Assembly: GCA_024102635.1 (NCBI GenBank)
Contig: JAGFJO010000080.1
Location: forward strand, 17,525-81,524
Source of the DNA: Deltaproteobacteria bacterium
Lineage (GTDB): Bacteria > Bdellovibrionota_C > UBA2361 > JAGFJO01
Length of the DNA: 64,000 nt
Direction: 5' to 3'
Notes under the pieces: model-generated
Told to the model about the DNA's origin: nothing
Seen by the model: the letters and a program-made list of their open reading frames with translations, nothing else
Databases searched by the model: none
Shown here: positions 17,528 through 27,280 of the stretch, piece after piece
How positions within the stretch are numbered: position 1 is the first letter of the stretch
Layout of the letters: each line of letters starts with the position of its first letter
Made by a program: the position numbers and the translations under genes

Positions 17528-18355
17528 TCAAACTGCTATATCAAACTTGATGTGCTCCCACGGCTCATAGTCAAGGAGCTTGAAATCCTCAAATCGAAAT
17601 TCGAAGATATCCTTTACTTCAGGATTGATTAACATTCGTGGGAGCTTTCTTGGCTCGCGTTTCAGCTGCTCCACTGCTCCTTCAACATGATTCGAGTATA
17701 TATGAACATCTCCAAATGTATGCACGAACTCATGCGGCTTCAGACCACACACCTGCGCCACCATCATCAGCAATAACGAGTAACTGGCGATATTGAACGG
17801 AACGCCTAACATCAGATCCGCCGAGCGTTGGTAAAGCTGCAAGCTAAGCTGATCGCCGTTGACATAAAATTGAAACAAGGTGTGGCATGCAGGAGGAGCG
17901 ACTTCAGGCAGGTCGGCCGGATTGAAAGCGATCACCAAAATGCGCCGGCTGCTAGGATTATTCTTAATCGTCTCAACAGCGCGCTTTATCTGGTCGACGG
18001 TTCCCTGCGGCCCCTGCCAATTTCTCCACTGCTTGCCATAGATAGGTCCAAGATCGCCATTTCTATCAGCCCACTCATCCCAAATGGTCACTTTATTCTG
18101 GTGCAGATAGCGCACATTTGTTTCACCGCTCAAGAACCAAAGCAGCTCGTGAATAATGGATCTCAAATGAAGCTTTTTGGTAGTCAAAAGCGGGAAGCCT
18201 TCTCTGAGATCGAACCGCAGCTGCCGGCCAAAGACCGAATAGGTTCCGACCCCGGTACGATCTTCGCGCCTAGCAACGCGCGGCTGCTCTCCGGAAGAAT
18301 GGAGAAATCCTGCGGAAGTAAGAATTTCACTAACAAGATCAAGATACTGTCGCAT
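17528..18355 (-). CDS. thyA: Thymidylate synthase
   Basis: A 275-residue ThyA that methylates dUMP to dTMP with methylenetetrahydrofolate. Catalytic C157 sits in the [12 protein letters not shown] block. [37 protein letters not shown] and [17 protein letters not shown] are all present, and the C-terminus ends HIKFDIAV with the expected Val. About 10 residues (around 13-28) after the first helix are an addition relative to E. coli ThyA. It is followed at 7 bp by folA. Confidence 0.97.
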   Translation of the reverse strand: MRQYLDLVSEILTSAGFLHSSGEQPRVARREDRTGVGTYSVFGRQLRFDLREGFPLLTTKKLHLRSIIHELLWFLSGETNVRYLHQNKVTIWDEWADRNGDLGPIYGKQWRNWQGPQGTVDQIKRAVETIKNNPSSRRILVIAFNPADLPEVAPPACHTLFQFYVNGDQLSLQLYQRSADLMLGVPFNIASYSLLLMMVAQVCGLKPHEFVHTFGDVHIYSNHVEGAVEQLKREPRKLPRMLINPEVKDIFEFRFEDFKLLDYEPWEHIKFDIAV

Positions 18356-18541
18356 AAATTACTTCAGGTAAGAATGACTTCAAAAAGCGATCATTTCAAA
18401 AGAGGTGTTACTTCTAGGCTCGTGAGCCCCTAAATCTATTGACAATTAATTCAACAATCAAGAGCGGTAAGCGGCGGTTCAAATATAACGCACCAGGCGG
18501 TATCGGCAATAACTATATTGAGACATTTTCATCACACTGTA

Positions 18542-20455
18542 ATGCGAGAACCAAAAACTTCCCCGATTCAATTGGATCCGTCACCGTCGCTCGCAGCGCG
18601 ATCAAATCATTGCACGGATACACCCACTTTCGAAAGGCAGCCCGCCTCCATCAACAAGCCTGACCTCCGAGCACAGATACGAAACAGTGAAGCACATGGT
18701 GTTGCCCTCCATTCTAATATAGAGCCAGCAGCAAGAGATCATCGAAGCGCACACTCCACCCTTGTGGCTGCGCGCGCAAATGACGCGCTATTGGGGCGCC
18801 TAAGTAACAAGTTGGAGATACAACTCATTGCCGGCGATCTCTCCCGCACTCCGGCCGAAGCTCGACTGCACAGCATGGTCCAGAATTGTAAAGTCGAGGA
18901 GATGCCTCTCCTCCGGCAATGTTACAAAGAACGGTTCAAAGCGGATTTAGCTCAGGTTATGAGCCGCTCAAGGACAGAATCGCAGAGATCCGGTGATCTA
19001 TTCAGCGACGATCCAGTGAAGCGTGCTACGGCTGTGGTTAACGAAATTCTCGAAAACCGCGAACTGCATAGAGCATTACCGCGGGTGCTTGGCTCCCTGC
19101 ACAGAAGCCAGGTCCAAGGCTTGTACCAGTGTTATGCTCAGAGTTTTGACCTCCCGTTAGAGCAAGCCATCAGGTCAGCTCTGGGAGAAGGCGCACTGCT
19201 CCACCGCACGCTGCACATAATAAGGGGAGAGCAGGTACTCGCCGATGCATGCTCCATCCGCTCGTTGACCGAGACGCACAGCGATTTAGCCGCTCTTCGC
19301 AGGCTGCTGCGCTCGATTAGTTCAGACTCGCTGCCTGCGGTGCTGCATGAGTACAAACAGATCTATGGACAGTCGCTGGAGGAGCTTTTCGATCCCCGAG
19401 TGGCCAAGATTGCAGAACTTCCGCTGATAAGGCGGATGGAACTGGCCGAGATACGGGCGGTTATTGAAGCAGGCGGCGCTGATCTCTACGAGACGCTTGG
19501 GGCCATAATAGCGGATCTTCCCGATCAGGAAATTTCAAAGCTGCAAAAGCAATACTGTGATGCTTTCGGCAGCGATCTAGCCGCCGACATCAAATCTTCG
19601 CAGCTAACTGCGACACAACTTCAGGCCATTACAACACTGCTGGCCGGACACGAATTGACCTCGTCTCAGGCTGTGGCAGGGCCTATCCTTGACGGCCTCT
19701 CTCATCATGCGCTGAAACAGGCACTCACCAATGGGCTGGAAGGCGGAAGTTTGATAGAGCTTCAAAAAATCGCCCGCGAGCTTTCATATCAATATGGCAT
19801 CGATCTGCAGGGTGTAATTGAGAGCCGCCTCTCCGCACCGGATCGCTTCGATATCAAGCTTCTAATGCTGGGAAGTCCCGAGACGTTGCAGCAAGAAAAG
19901 CTTGTCATAGACGCCAAGCATAGCTTTGAAATTCCGCAATCCCAGCCGCAGCTTCTCAAACTGATTAATCGCGCTGCAGAGAGATCGATAAACCTCAGCT
20001 CCAACTACGAAGACTTAAGGCAAGCATACGATCGGTTGAACCGCAACGAGGTGAACTTCTGTGAGGATGACGAAGTAAGACTTTATGCAATCTTAGAAGA
20101 TGTCGAGGCCGAGCTGCGGCGATTTCGCGCAATGAGGGCCACCCTAACCCAGCTGTGCTCGAATCTCTGCGCTCTTGCCGGGGGAGCGTTCGGTTTCTTT
20201 GTGAGCCATCGCAGCAATTATCCGCTGTCCTACTCTCTAGCCTGCGCCGCGGCATTCGCATCGCTTTCCAAGCTATGCGGTCACTATTACTTCTCTCAAC
20301 GCTTCGGCGACGAGGGAAAGATACTTAATGAGCTACAGAAGCAGCTGAGGGCGCAGCGCAAGGGTCCCATCAGCCGCCGCAGCAAACTCAAGCGGCGCTT
20401 ATCTTCAAAGAAACTTCGCAGCGCGCAGAGGTCACTACAGCTACCGCCCAAGTAA
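18542..20455 (+). CDS. Large protein with five annexin-like ~70-aa helical repeats and a C-terminal membrane hairpin
   Basis: From the ATG at 18542 the protein has 637 residues (645 from a TTG at 18518; numbering below uses the longer form). Five repeats each end in a motif of the type LQ-x-Y-x3-FG-x-DL-x2-I-x-S-x-L: about residues 132-150, 202-221, 276-290, 342-363 and 415-438, spaced 66-74 residues apart. Both the 70-residue period and the Y-x3-FG-x-DL motif match the annexin repeat, which binds phospholipid through Ca2+ in eukaryotes. A coiled-coil stretch (about 520-545), a hydrophobic hairpin (about 547-590) and a very basic tail follow. The N-terminal 90 residues are low-complexity. Function is unknown; membrane association is likely. 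Its 3' end overlaps the convergent gene by 15 bp. Confidence 0.7.
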   Translation: MREPKTSPIQLDPSPSLAARSNHCTDTPTFERQPASINKPDLRAQIRNSEAHGVALHSNIEPAARDHRSAHSTLVAARANDALLGRLSNKLEIQLIAGDLSRTPAEARLHSMVQNCKVEEMPLLRQCYKERFKADLAQVMSRSRTESQRSGDLFSDDPVKRATAVVNEILENRELHRALPRVLGSLHRSQVQGLYQCYAQSFDLPLEQAIRSALGEGALLHRTLHIIRGEQVLADACSIRSLTETHSDLAALRRLLRSISSDSLPAVLHEYKQIYGQSLEELFDPRVAKIAELPLIRRMELAEIRAVIEAGGADLYETLGAIIADLPDQEISKLQKQYCDAFGSDLAADIKSSQLTATQLQAITTLLAGHELTSSQAVAGPILDGLSHHALKQALTNGLEGGSLIELQKIARELSYQYGIDLQGVIESRLSAPDRFDIKLLMLGSPETLQQEKLVIDAKHSFEIPQSQPQLLKLINRAAERSINLSSNYEDLRQAYDRLNRNEVNFCEDDEVRLYAILEDVEAELRRFRAMRATLTQLCSNLCALAGGAFGFFVSHRSNYPLSYSLACAAAFASLSKLCGHYYFSQRFGDEGKILNELQKQLRAQRKGPISRRSKLKRRLSSKKLRSAQRSLQLPPK

Positions 20456-22453
20456 ACGCTTAGCCTCCTCAAGGTCAACCAGCGGGGATTTGCAAGTTTG
20501 ATTCTCACAGATGTAGAAAGTAGTTTTGCCGCTTATCGCCTGGCGCCCTTTAAGCAGATCCGGCTGATCCTCCGTTTGTCCGTTAAGTCCCATTGCCACC
20601 GTCAAGAGAGGCCGGAACTCCGCACGCAGAAAATTGAGCATCGCCGCAGCGGGAGCAGCGTCAGCGCCCGGCATTATTGCAATCTCTTTGTGGCTGAACG
20701 CCTGCATATGTACTCCGATTAGCGCCTTCGGAAAAGCATTCGGATACCTTGAAGCATGACTGACAAAGATCCGGCCCAGCCGCTTGGCCCTCTCCTGATG
20801 CACGGAATTATTAAAAAATCCCGTCAGCCTCAATAGGTTAACCAGCGAGGCTGAATTACATGATGGAATGGCTCCATCCAAAAATTCCTTCTTTCTAAAC
20901 ACCACTTCAGGCGCAGCAGTGAAAAAGTATCCACCTTTAGCCTCGTCCCAAAAAATTTCGTCCTGCTGTTGCTGCAGCTTGTTGGCCCAATTTATCCAAG
21001 CGGTGTCAAAATCGCTTTCGTAAAGATTTATAAGTCCCTCTATCAGGAACGCGTAATCCTCACAGAAGGCCTCTGTGCGCACCTGATCGTCCCGATAGCT
21101 TCGGTACAGCCTGCCGTTTATCTGCATTCTATCTCTTAGAAATGCAGCCGCCTTCTGCGCCGCCCTAAGATAGTTCTCGTCACCAAGAACTTGATAGCCC
21201 TTTGCTAGAGCTGAGATCATGAGCCCGTTCCAGGCCGTAAGCACCTTGTCGTCCAATCTGGGCGGTGCACGTCCCTCCCTGCGGGCTGTGAGTTTTTGAC
21301 GGCACTCCGCGATTACATCACGAGAGCGGGAGTCCCAGGAGAGGTGGGGGCGAAGGAAGAGGATATTAGTATCTCCCTCGAAATTACCCTCCTCTGATAC
21401 GCTGTAAACTTCTTTAAACGCCTGCAGCTCTGAACGCTCTAGAACGCTCTCAAGCTCGCCTATCTTCCATACGTAGTACTCGCCCTCTTTGCCTACCTCG
21501 CCGGCATCCTGCGCCGAATAAAAACCTCCCTCGGGTGATGTCATCTCACGCAGCACGTAATTTAATGTTTCGGAAGCTACTTCTGCATAGCGTTTCTCCG
21601 CCGTCACTTGGTAAGCCTCGAGATAACTAACGGATAGTAAGGCATTGTCATAAAGCATCTTCTCGAAGTGCGGAACCACCCAGCGCTGATCGGTCGAGTA
21701 GCGGTGAAAACCTCCTCCCAAATGATCATAAATTCCGCCCCAAGCCATTGCATCAAGCGTCTTTTGCACCATGCTAAGGCCCTGAGTGCGATCAATTGAG
21801 TATTGAAGACGCAACAGCAACGAGCACTGCACGGCCGGAGGAAATTTAGGAGAACTGCCAAAACCACCGTATGAGGCGTCAAAGGACTGCTCATACGCTC
21901 TTAACACCGTGCCTAATAGTGCGCGCAGGTCGCGGGAATCCCCGCTCTGCAATACGCGATTCTGAAGGTGACTGGTAATCTCTGACGAGGTTACTTCGAT
22001 AGTAGCGCGGTCACTCATCCACGCGTTGCCGAGCTGCTGCAATATCGAAAGAAACTGATTTTTGTAAAAGAAAGTGCCTCCCCAGAATGGCTTCAGGTCA
22101 GGGGTTAAGAATACGCTTAGTGGCCAACCTCCCTGCCCTGTGAATTCGACGACGGCCTCCATGTAGATCTGATCTACATCGGGGCGCTCCTCACGATCTA
22201 CCTTTATGCAGATGAAATTTTTATTTAATAGCTCCGCCACGGCCTCGTTTTCGAACGAGTCCTTCTCCATTACATGACACCAGTAGCAGGTAGAATAGCC
22301 GATTGAAAGGAAGATAGGCTTCATCTCCCTTTTTGCTGCGGCAAATGCCTCCTCACCCCAGGCATACCACCAAACGGGATTGTCTTTATGCTGCAATAAA
22401 TACGGGCTGGTTTCCCCCGAAAGCCTGTTCGTGCCCTGCTGAGTTTGCGTCAT
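20441..22453 (-). CDS. DUF255 thioredoxin-domain protein (YyaL/SSP411 family)
   Basis: 670 residues from the ATG at 22453; a TTG at 22483 would extend it by 10. The N-terminal thioredoxin-like domain has [13 protein letters not shown] and the active-site motif C56-YW-C59 in [15 protein letters not shown], with [15 protein letters not shown] after it. The remainder is an alpha/alpha-barrel resembling N-acylglucosamine epimerase folds, with the family block [18 protein letters not shown]. The family is widespread (human SPATA20) but its reaction is not established. The gene overlaps tail-to-tail with the annexin-like gene by 15 bp. Confidence 0.9.
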   Translation of the reverse strand: MTQTQQGTNRLSGETSPYLLQHKDNPVWWYAWGEEAFAAAKREMKPIFLSIGYSTCYWCHVMEKDSFENEAVAELLNKNFICIKVDREERPDVDQIYMEAVVEFTGQGGWPLSVFLTPDLKPFWGGTFFYKNQFLSILQQLGNAWMSDRATIEVTSSEITSHLQNRVLQSGDSRDLRALLGTVLRAYEQSFDASYGGFGSSPKFPPAVQCSLLLRLQYSIDRTQGLSMVQKTLDAMAWGGIYDHLGGGFHRYSTDQRWVVPHFEKMLYDNALLSVSYLEAYQVTAEKRYAEVASETLNYVLREMTSPEGGFYSAQDAGEVGKEGEYYVWKIGELESVLERSELQAFKEVYSVSEEGNFEGDTNILFLRPHLSWDSRSRDVIAECRQKLTARREGRAPPRLDDKVLTAWNGLMISALAKGYQVLGDENYLRAAQKAAAFLRDRMQINGRLYRSYRDDQVRTEAFCEDYAFLIEGLINLYESDFDTAWINWANKLQQQQDEIFWDEAKGGYFFTAAPEVVFRKKEFLDGAIPSCNSASLVNLLRLTGFFNNSVHQERAKRLGRIFVSHASRYPNAFPKALIGVHMQAFSHKEIAIMPGADAAPAAAMLNFLRAEFRPLLTVAMGLNGQTEDQPDLLKGRQAISGKTTFYICENQTCKSPLVDLEEAKRLLGR

Positions 22454-22732
22454 GAATTCGATTTGTGCACTGGCGGGAGCCAAATAAATCTATCTGAAAC
22501 TAATTGATAAAGGGGCCGTTGTAAACGTGCTTGAATCCCTTTACGCCGCTCACCGGTAGAATAGACCAAATCCGCCACGTAGGGAATTAAAGAGAACCGG
22601 CATAAGGGCCCAATGGCGCAGTTCATTGACTTCAATCACTAAAGATCCTGGCCGGTTCGTGTTTCGACCATAACGCAGCTTGGTACGGCGAATCCGCACA
22701 ACCTATCCGGCTATACAGCCGATGTCGCGGAG

Positions 22733-25003
22733 TCAAGAAGCCGGCCTGAGCATGTTAAGTGCCGAGCCCGCTTTGAACCATTCTATCTGCTCTTGATTGA
22801 GCGAATGCTTAAGCACGGCCTTTGTCTCCCCCCCCTCGGGCGTTTTCACGATCATTTGAAGTTCACAGCCCGGCGCAAGCGACGAAAGGCCGACCACCGA
22901 AATGCGGTCTAGTTCTCCAATCAAATCATAAGTGGAAGGATCGGCAAAAGTGAGCGGCAGAATCCCTTGCTTCTTAAGGTTGGTCTCGGCAATTCGTGCG
23001 AAACTTTTGGCGATTACCGCTTTACAGCCGAGGTAGCGCGGCGACATCGCTGCGTGCTCACGCGAGGAGCCTTCTCCATAATTCTCGTCGGCAATAGTAA
23101 TCCATGAAACCCCTGCCCTCTTATACTGCTTGGCAATCTCCGGAAACGGCAATCCGCGCTCCCCGGTTATAACATTTACCCCCTTGCCAGGCTCGTTGGT
23201 GTAGGCGTTGACCGCGCCAAGATAAGTATTATTAGAGATGTTCGCTAGGTGCCCTCGGTACTTAAGCCATGGGCCAGCCTGCGATATATGATCGGTTGTA
23301 CACTTACCCAGCGCTTTAAGCAGTACAGGAAGATCGATAAAATCTTTTCCGTCCCATGCCGGAAACGGCTCGATGAATGAAAGGCGATCGCTGCTCGGTG
23401 AGATTGCCACCTGCACCTGCTTGCGCTGCTCAAGGTTCCCCGGCTCGACAAACCCCTCACGGCTGAATACGAATCCGTTGGGCGGTAGCTCACTGCCGGA
23501 AGGCTCATTCAAGGTAAACTCGCTGCCGCCGGCATCCAGAAGTTTGTCCAACACCGGATTCGCTGAGAGCTTGCCGTAAAATGCCATAGCAGTAACAAGC
23601 TCGGGCGAGCCGATAAAGGCCATCGTCTCACTGTTGCCGTCGTTACGTTTCTTGAAATTGCGGTTAAAACTAGTGATGATCGTATTTTGTTCCCCCGGTT
23701 TGATATCATCTCTGCTCCACTGTCCGATGCAGGGGCCGCACGCGTTGGCCAGCACAGTCGCGCCGACATCTTCGAAAATTTTCAAGAACCCGTCCCGCTC
23801 AATGGTTTTATAGATCTGATCCGATCCGGGCGTTACCAATAGTGGAATCTTGGTCTTAAGGCCTCGCTCACGCGCCTGTTTGGCAACGCTGGCGGCGCGG
23901 CTGATGTCTTCGTATGACGAATTGGTGCATGAACCGATCAAGGCATAGCGGATATCATCCGGATACCCCTTCTCCTTCACCGCACTGCGCATCTCTGAAA
24001 CGCTGCGCAGCAGATCGGGCGTATGTGGGCCAACCCACTGCGGCTCAAGTTTAGAGAGATCAATCTCCAAAACTTCATCGAAGTATCGCGCCGGGTCTTT
24101 CTGGACCTCCTCATCTGCCGCAAGAAACGCCGCATGTTTGTCGGCAAGCTCAGCCACGGCCGACCTCTCGGTCTCCTTCAAGTACGCCCCCATCTTTGCA
24201 TCATATGGGAAAATGGAGGTTGTAGCGCCCAACTCTGCCCCCATATTGGTGATTGTACCCTTACCCGTGCAGCTAATGGTCGCCGTTCCGGGACCGAAGT
24301 ACTCAACGATCTTTCCTGTGCCACCCTTCACCGTTAAGGCGCCCGCCACTTTCAAGATAACATCTTTTGGTGAGGCCCAGCCTTTGAGACTACCGGTCAA
24401 ACGCACTCCCACAAGCCGGGGATTAAGAACACTCCACGGCAACCCTGCCATTACGTCGACCGCATCCGCGCCGCCCACACCCACTGCAATCATACCCAAA
24501 CCTCCTGCGTTCGGAGTATGGGAGTCGGTGCCGATCATCATGCCTCCTGGAAAGGCGTACTGCTCCAACACCACCTGGTGAATTATACCAGAACCAGCTT
24601 TCCAAAAACCGATACCGTATCTCTGGGAAGCCGATTGCAGGAACTCGTAAACTTCGTGGTTTTCATCTAGGGCCCTAAGAAGATCTTTCTGTGAACCGAC
24701 CTTGGCCTGAACAAGGTGATCGCAATGTACAGTTGTCGGAACCGAGACCGTATCCCGTCCTGTCACCATGAACTGTAGAAGCGCCATCTGAGCAGTAGCG
24801 TCCTGCATAGCGATTCTATCCGGCTTAAGGGACAGGTGCGTCTTACCACGCTCCAGACTCTCGGCCGGCCAAACAGCTAAGTGAGAAAATAAAATCTTTT
24901 CAGTCAGGGTAAGTGGGCGGCCAAGCCGCTTTCTTGCTTCTTCCACCCTCCCCGGCATAGCACTAAAGTGGCGCTGCACCAGCTCCAGATCTTTCTGCTC
25001 CAT
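22733..25003 (-). CDS. Aconitate hydratase, mitochondrial type
   Basis: A 756-residue aconitase interconverting citrate and isocitrate in the TCA cycle. The [4Fe-4S] ligands are C359 in GSCTNSSYED and C422 and C425 in ACGPCIGQW. GTDSHTPNAGGLGMIAVGVGGADAV is the substrate/cluster-binding block, and DENYGEGSSREHAAMSPR in the swivel domain carries the active-site Ser and Arg. The length and sequence blocks resemble mitochondrial aconitase rather than AcnA/IRP or AcnB. It is followed in the convergent-free minus-strand run by yajQ only 10 bp upstream in gene order, suggesting co-transcription. Confidence 0.93.
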   Translation of the reverse strand: MEQKDLELVQRHFSAMPGRVEEARKRLGRPLTLTEKILFSHLAVWPAESLERGKTHLSLKPDRIAMQDATAQMALLQFMVTGRDTVSVPTTVHCDHLVQAKVGSQKDLLRALDENHEVYEFLQSASQRYGIGFWKAGSGIIHQVVLEQYAFPGGMMIGTDSHTPNAGGLGMIAVGVGGADAVDVMAGLPWSVLNPRLVGVRLTGSLKGWASPKDVILKVAGALTVKGGTGKIVEYFGPGTATISCTGKGTITNMGAELGATTSIFPYDAKMGAYLKETERSAVAELADKHAAFLAADEEVQKDPARYFDEVLEIDLSKLEPQWVGPHTPDLLRSVSEMRSAVKEKGYPDDIRYALIGSCTNSSYEDISRAASVAKQARERGLKTKIPLLVTPGSDQIYKTIERDGFLKIFEDVGATVLANACGPCIGQWSRDDIKPGEQNTIITSFNRNFKKRNDGNSETMAFIGSPELVTAMAFYGKLSANPVLDKLLDAGGSEFTLNEPSGSELPPNGFVFSREGFVEPGNLEQRKQVQVAISPSSDRLSFIEPFPAWDGKDFIDLPVLLKALGKCTTDHISQAGPWLKYRGHLANISNNTYLGAVNAYTNEPGKGVNVITGERGLPFPEIAKQYKRAGVSWITIADENYGEGSSREHAAMSPRYLGCKAVIAKSFARIAETNLKKQGILPLTFADPSTYDLIGELDRISVVGLSSLAPGCELQMIVKTPEGGETKAVLKHSLNQEQIEWFKAGSALNMLRPAS

Positions 25004-25013
25004 ATCAGCCCTC

Positions 25014-25499
25014 TTAATCTCGAAAATTCACAAATTGTAGGTCAACTTCCGCCATCTCTTTCTTGAGATGTGCAATAGCACTCTGCAAATCATCCCGTTT
25101 TTTCCCAGACACGCGCACCTGGTCACCTTGGATTTGGCTGCTGACCTTAACTTTCATGTTCTTGATCAACTTATTAATCTGCTTAAGCTCCTCCTCCTTA
25201 AGCCCCTCCTTCACGGCCACCTCCTGGCGAAGCATATCCCCGCCGGCGGCCTGTGCATCCTTGAATTCGACCGATTTCAAGCTCACTCCCCGCTTGGCAA
25301 GCTTTTGCCGCACAATCTCCTGCACTGCGTTAAGCTTCATTTGATCGTCTGCCATGATTACTATAAGGGGGCCCGTGAGTTCGACGGAGCACTTGGTATC
25401 TTTCAAATCATAGCGAGTGCCTATCTCTCGCCGCGCTTGATCCACCGCGTTCTTCACCTCTTGTGTATCGACCTTCGAAACCACGTCAAACGAGGGCAT
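25014..25499 (-). CDS. YajQ-family nucleotide-binding protein
   Basis: A 161-residue protein matching the UPF0234/YajQ family throughout: MPSFDVVSKVD at the start, AVDQARREIGTRYDLKD, a basic KLAKRGVSLKSVEF block, and a C-terminus ending LQFVNFRD. Family members have two ferredoxin-like domains and bind nucleotides; a Xanthomonas homologue binds cyclic-di-GMP and acts with a transcription factor. Its start codon directly abuts the stop of the upstream PP2C-like gene, so the two are translated together. Confidence 0.92.
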   Translation of the reverse strand: MPSFDVVSKVDTQEVKNAVDQARREIGTRYDLKDTKCSVELTGPLIVIMADDQMKLNAVQEIVRQKLAKRGVSLKSVEFKDAQAAGGDMLRQEVAVKEGLKEEELKQINKLIKNMKVKVSSQIQGDQVRVSGKKRDDLQSAIAHLKKEMAEVDLQFVNFRD

Positions 25500-26234
25500 C
25501 TATACAGCCTCCGCTAAGTAAATTGTCTCCGGTCCAATCCGGGCATACATCGCAAACGGAACCCTGAAGGCATCCTCATACACGCACCTGCATATCTCAG
25601 CCGAGGGATTTTGAGTATTTTGCACTCCATTATGCAGCCGTTCGCGCAGAAGCAGCTCTTTCTCGGCCGGCAATTGCTGCGGCACTACAATCAAGCAATC
25701 TCCTTCGTTAACTGCAATACTGGCAAGTTCAACGGACACCATAGAATTTGAACCGATGTACGACTCCGCCGCTTTCAAAATGCGCGCCTCTTCAAAAAAA
25801 GGAAGCAGCTCTCCATTGCGAAATAAGTAGACAACCCCTTCCCCGACTCTTCCGGCAGCAACGGTTTTGTCTTCAAGCACCACTCCGAGAAGCGATGCTG
25901 ACAACCTGCCGCCAGCCGCCAGCTTGTGACCGAAATTGTAAACCGAGCTATTGGCGTTTCTGAATGCAGCCTCCAGCACTTCCAGGCTGATCTCGCCTCC
26001 CTCGCCTTGAGCCGAATCTCCGATTTCAGAATAATATGAAAGCACTCCATCAACAAAATGTTCTAATCCAAGTTTACACGCCACCTGACTGCCGATACTC
26101 TCGCGTGCTGCAATGGCGCCCGCTAACACCAAGCTTCCCGGCCTATGACTGGGGTTGAGCGCAACAAAAGAGGATGTGTCGAGACTGGCCCCGCGGCCTC
26201 TAAAAACGTGACAATCTATTCGTGTCAGAGACAT
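25500..26234 (-). CDS. PP2C-like protein, probably lacking phosphatase metal sites
   Basis: 244 residues from the ATG at 26234 (longer in-frame starts exist to 26342). The order of elements resembles a PP2C/SpoIIE-type fold: SLVLAGAIAARESIGSQVA in place of the DG-GG-AS block, EAAFRNANSSVYNFG as the EA-x2-AN helix, then SASLLGVVLEDKTVAAGRVGEGVVYLFRNGELLPF as the GTT/VGDSR-x-Y strand pair. The metal-binding Asp residues of active PP2C are not where expected (VLAGA for the ADG motif, RVGEG for GDSR). I infer a degenerate phosphatase, possibly a regulatory partner of the adjacent YajQ protein. The family assignment is tentative. Confidence 0.5.
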   Translation of the reverse strand: MSLTRIDCHVFRGRGASLDTSSFVALNPSHRPGSLVLAGAIAARESIGSQVACKLGLEHFVDGVLSYYSEIGDSAQGEGGEISLEVLEAAFRNANSSVYNFGHKLAAGGRLSASLLGVVLEDKTVAAGRVGEGVVYLFRNGELLPFFEEARILKAAESYIGSNSMVSVELASIAVNEGDCLIVVPQQLPAEKELLLRERLHNGVQNTQNPSAEICRCVYEDAFRVPFAMYARIGPETIYLAEAV

Positions 26235-26523
26235 ACTCACTATTTTCACACAGCTAAAAGAGAAGCTACAACTCACTTTGTCCGGGTGCGCACCTGCGGC
26301 ATCCGATCCGAACTCCGCCCGTGGCCTCTCTATACCATCCAAGAATACCAGCCATAAAGATCTATAAACGCGAACTGCTTGATGCTTGGATTAAAAAAAA
26401 GTACCTAACTTGCCATAACCGCGGAACATTTTTCCCGGCAAACGATATTTGGCTTAAGTGGGGAATCAATGAGCCGATACAGGTATTAGCGGCAAGGATG
26501 CACACAATAATCAGGAGTACGAC

Positions 26524-27162
26524 ATGGATAGTTTACTCGCGTCGACTGGGCAGCCGTCCCAAACTTCACAATTAAAAATAACCTCAATTCAGCTTAAATA
26601 TCAGCTGGACGTCAGCATCGTTGCCTCAATAAATAACAATGACGGAGATCGCTATTCCGTCGACTTCGGCAGCCCCGAGAAAGCCGTTGCTCTCTCCGCA
26701 CAAGAGATCGTCAGCAAACTGAATGAACTTTTGGCGCCAGCCTTACCTCAAGGGATCGAAGGGTTGAAGCCTGAGGAGACTACACCGGAAGCAAGCGCCG
26801 ATCGCATAGTAAAATCGGTAAGCGCTCTTTTCCCGGCATTTGCGGCTCAAAACCCCGAGTTAAGCGATGAAGAGGTTCTTGATAAGTTTATGGAAGAGGT
26901 AAAAAAGGGCGTTCAGCAAGGGTATGACGAAGCGTTCCAGATTCTTGAGGGCCTGGGCGCATTTTCATTCGAAGGAGTCCAGTCGGGTGTCGAACAGACC
27001 AAGATATTAATCGATCAAAAACTCGACTCCTTTTACCGCTTAATGAGAGAAAGTTTCGGTCTCCCATCGAAGGACAAGGAAGTCCCCTCCGCAGAAGGTA
27101 AAGAGAACGGCGGCGCCGGCAGTTCGGCTGCAAGTGCCACCGTTTTGAATAGGGTAGTGTAA
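26524..27162 (+). CDS. DUF5610 domain protein
   Basis: 212 residues with an AGGAG SD at 26514 and correct spacing. The central block, about residues 92-160, reads as RIVKSVSALFPAFAAQNPEL, then a DKFMEEVKKGVQQGYDEA helix, ILEGLGAFSFEGVQSGVEQT and LIDQKLDSF, which I recognise as the DUF5610 helical domain. The N-terminal part is a Ser/Thr-rich segment with beta texture, and the tail is Gly/Ser-rich. In other bacteria such proteins are often longer and secreted or surface-linked; no signal peptide is seen here. The function is unknown. Confidence 0.7.
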   Translation: MDSLLASTGQPSQTSQLKITSIQLKYQLDVSIVASINNNDGDRYSVDFGSPEKAVALSAQEIVSKLNELLAPALPQGIEGLKPEETTPEASADRIVKSVSALFPAFAAQNPELSDEEVLDKFMEEVKKGVQQGYDEAFQILEGLGAFSFEGVQSGVEQTKILIDQKLDSFYRLMRESFGLPSKDKEVPSAEGKENGGAGSSAASATVLNRVV

Positions 27163-27183
27163 GAAGTGTCCGGCAAAACGGCC

Positions 27184-27229
27184 GGAAGCTCGGCCCTCCA
27201 GGATGCAATTCCTGGAGGCCGGCGCTTCC
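27184..27229. terminator. Long hairpin between convergent genes
   Basis: Nested arms GGAAGC/GCTTCC, CGGC/GCCG and CCTCCAGGA/TCCTGGAGG (27195-27203 and 27210-27218) around a 6-nt loop. It lies between the convergent DUF5610 and sufS genes and can act on both strands, although neither side has a long T-run. Confidence 0.65.
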
Positions 27230-27280
27230 CGCCATGCCACTAATTATTCACCATTTCAGCCGTCAGGTAGACAAAGCGAG

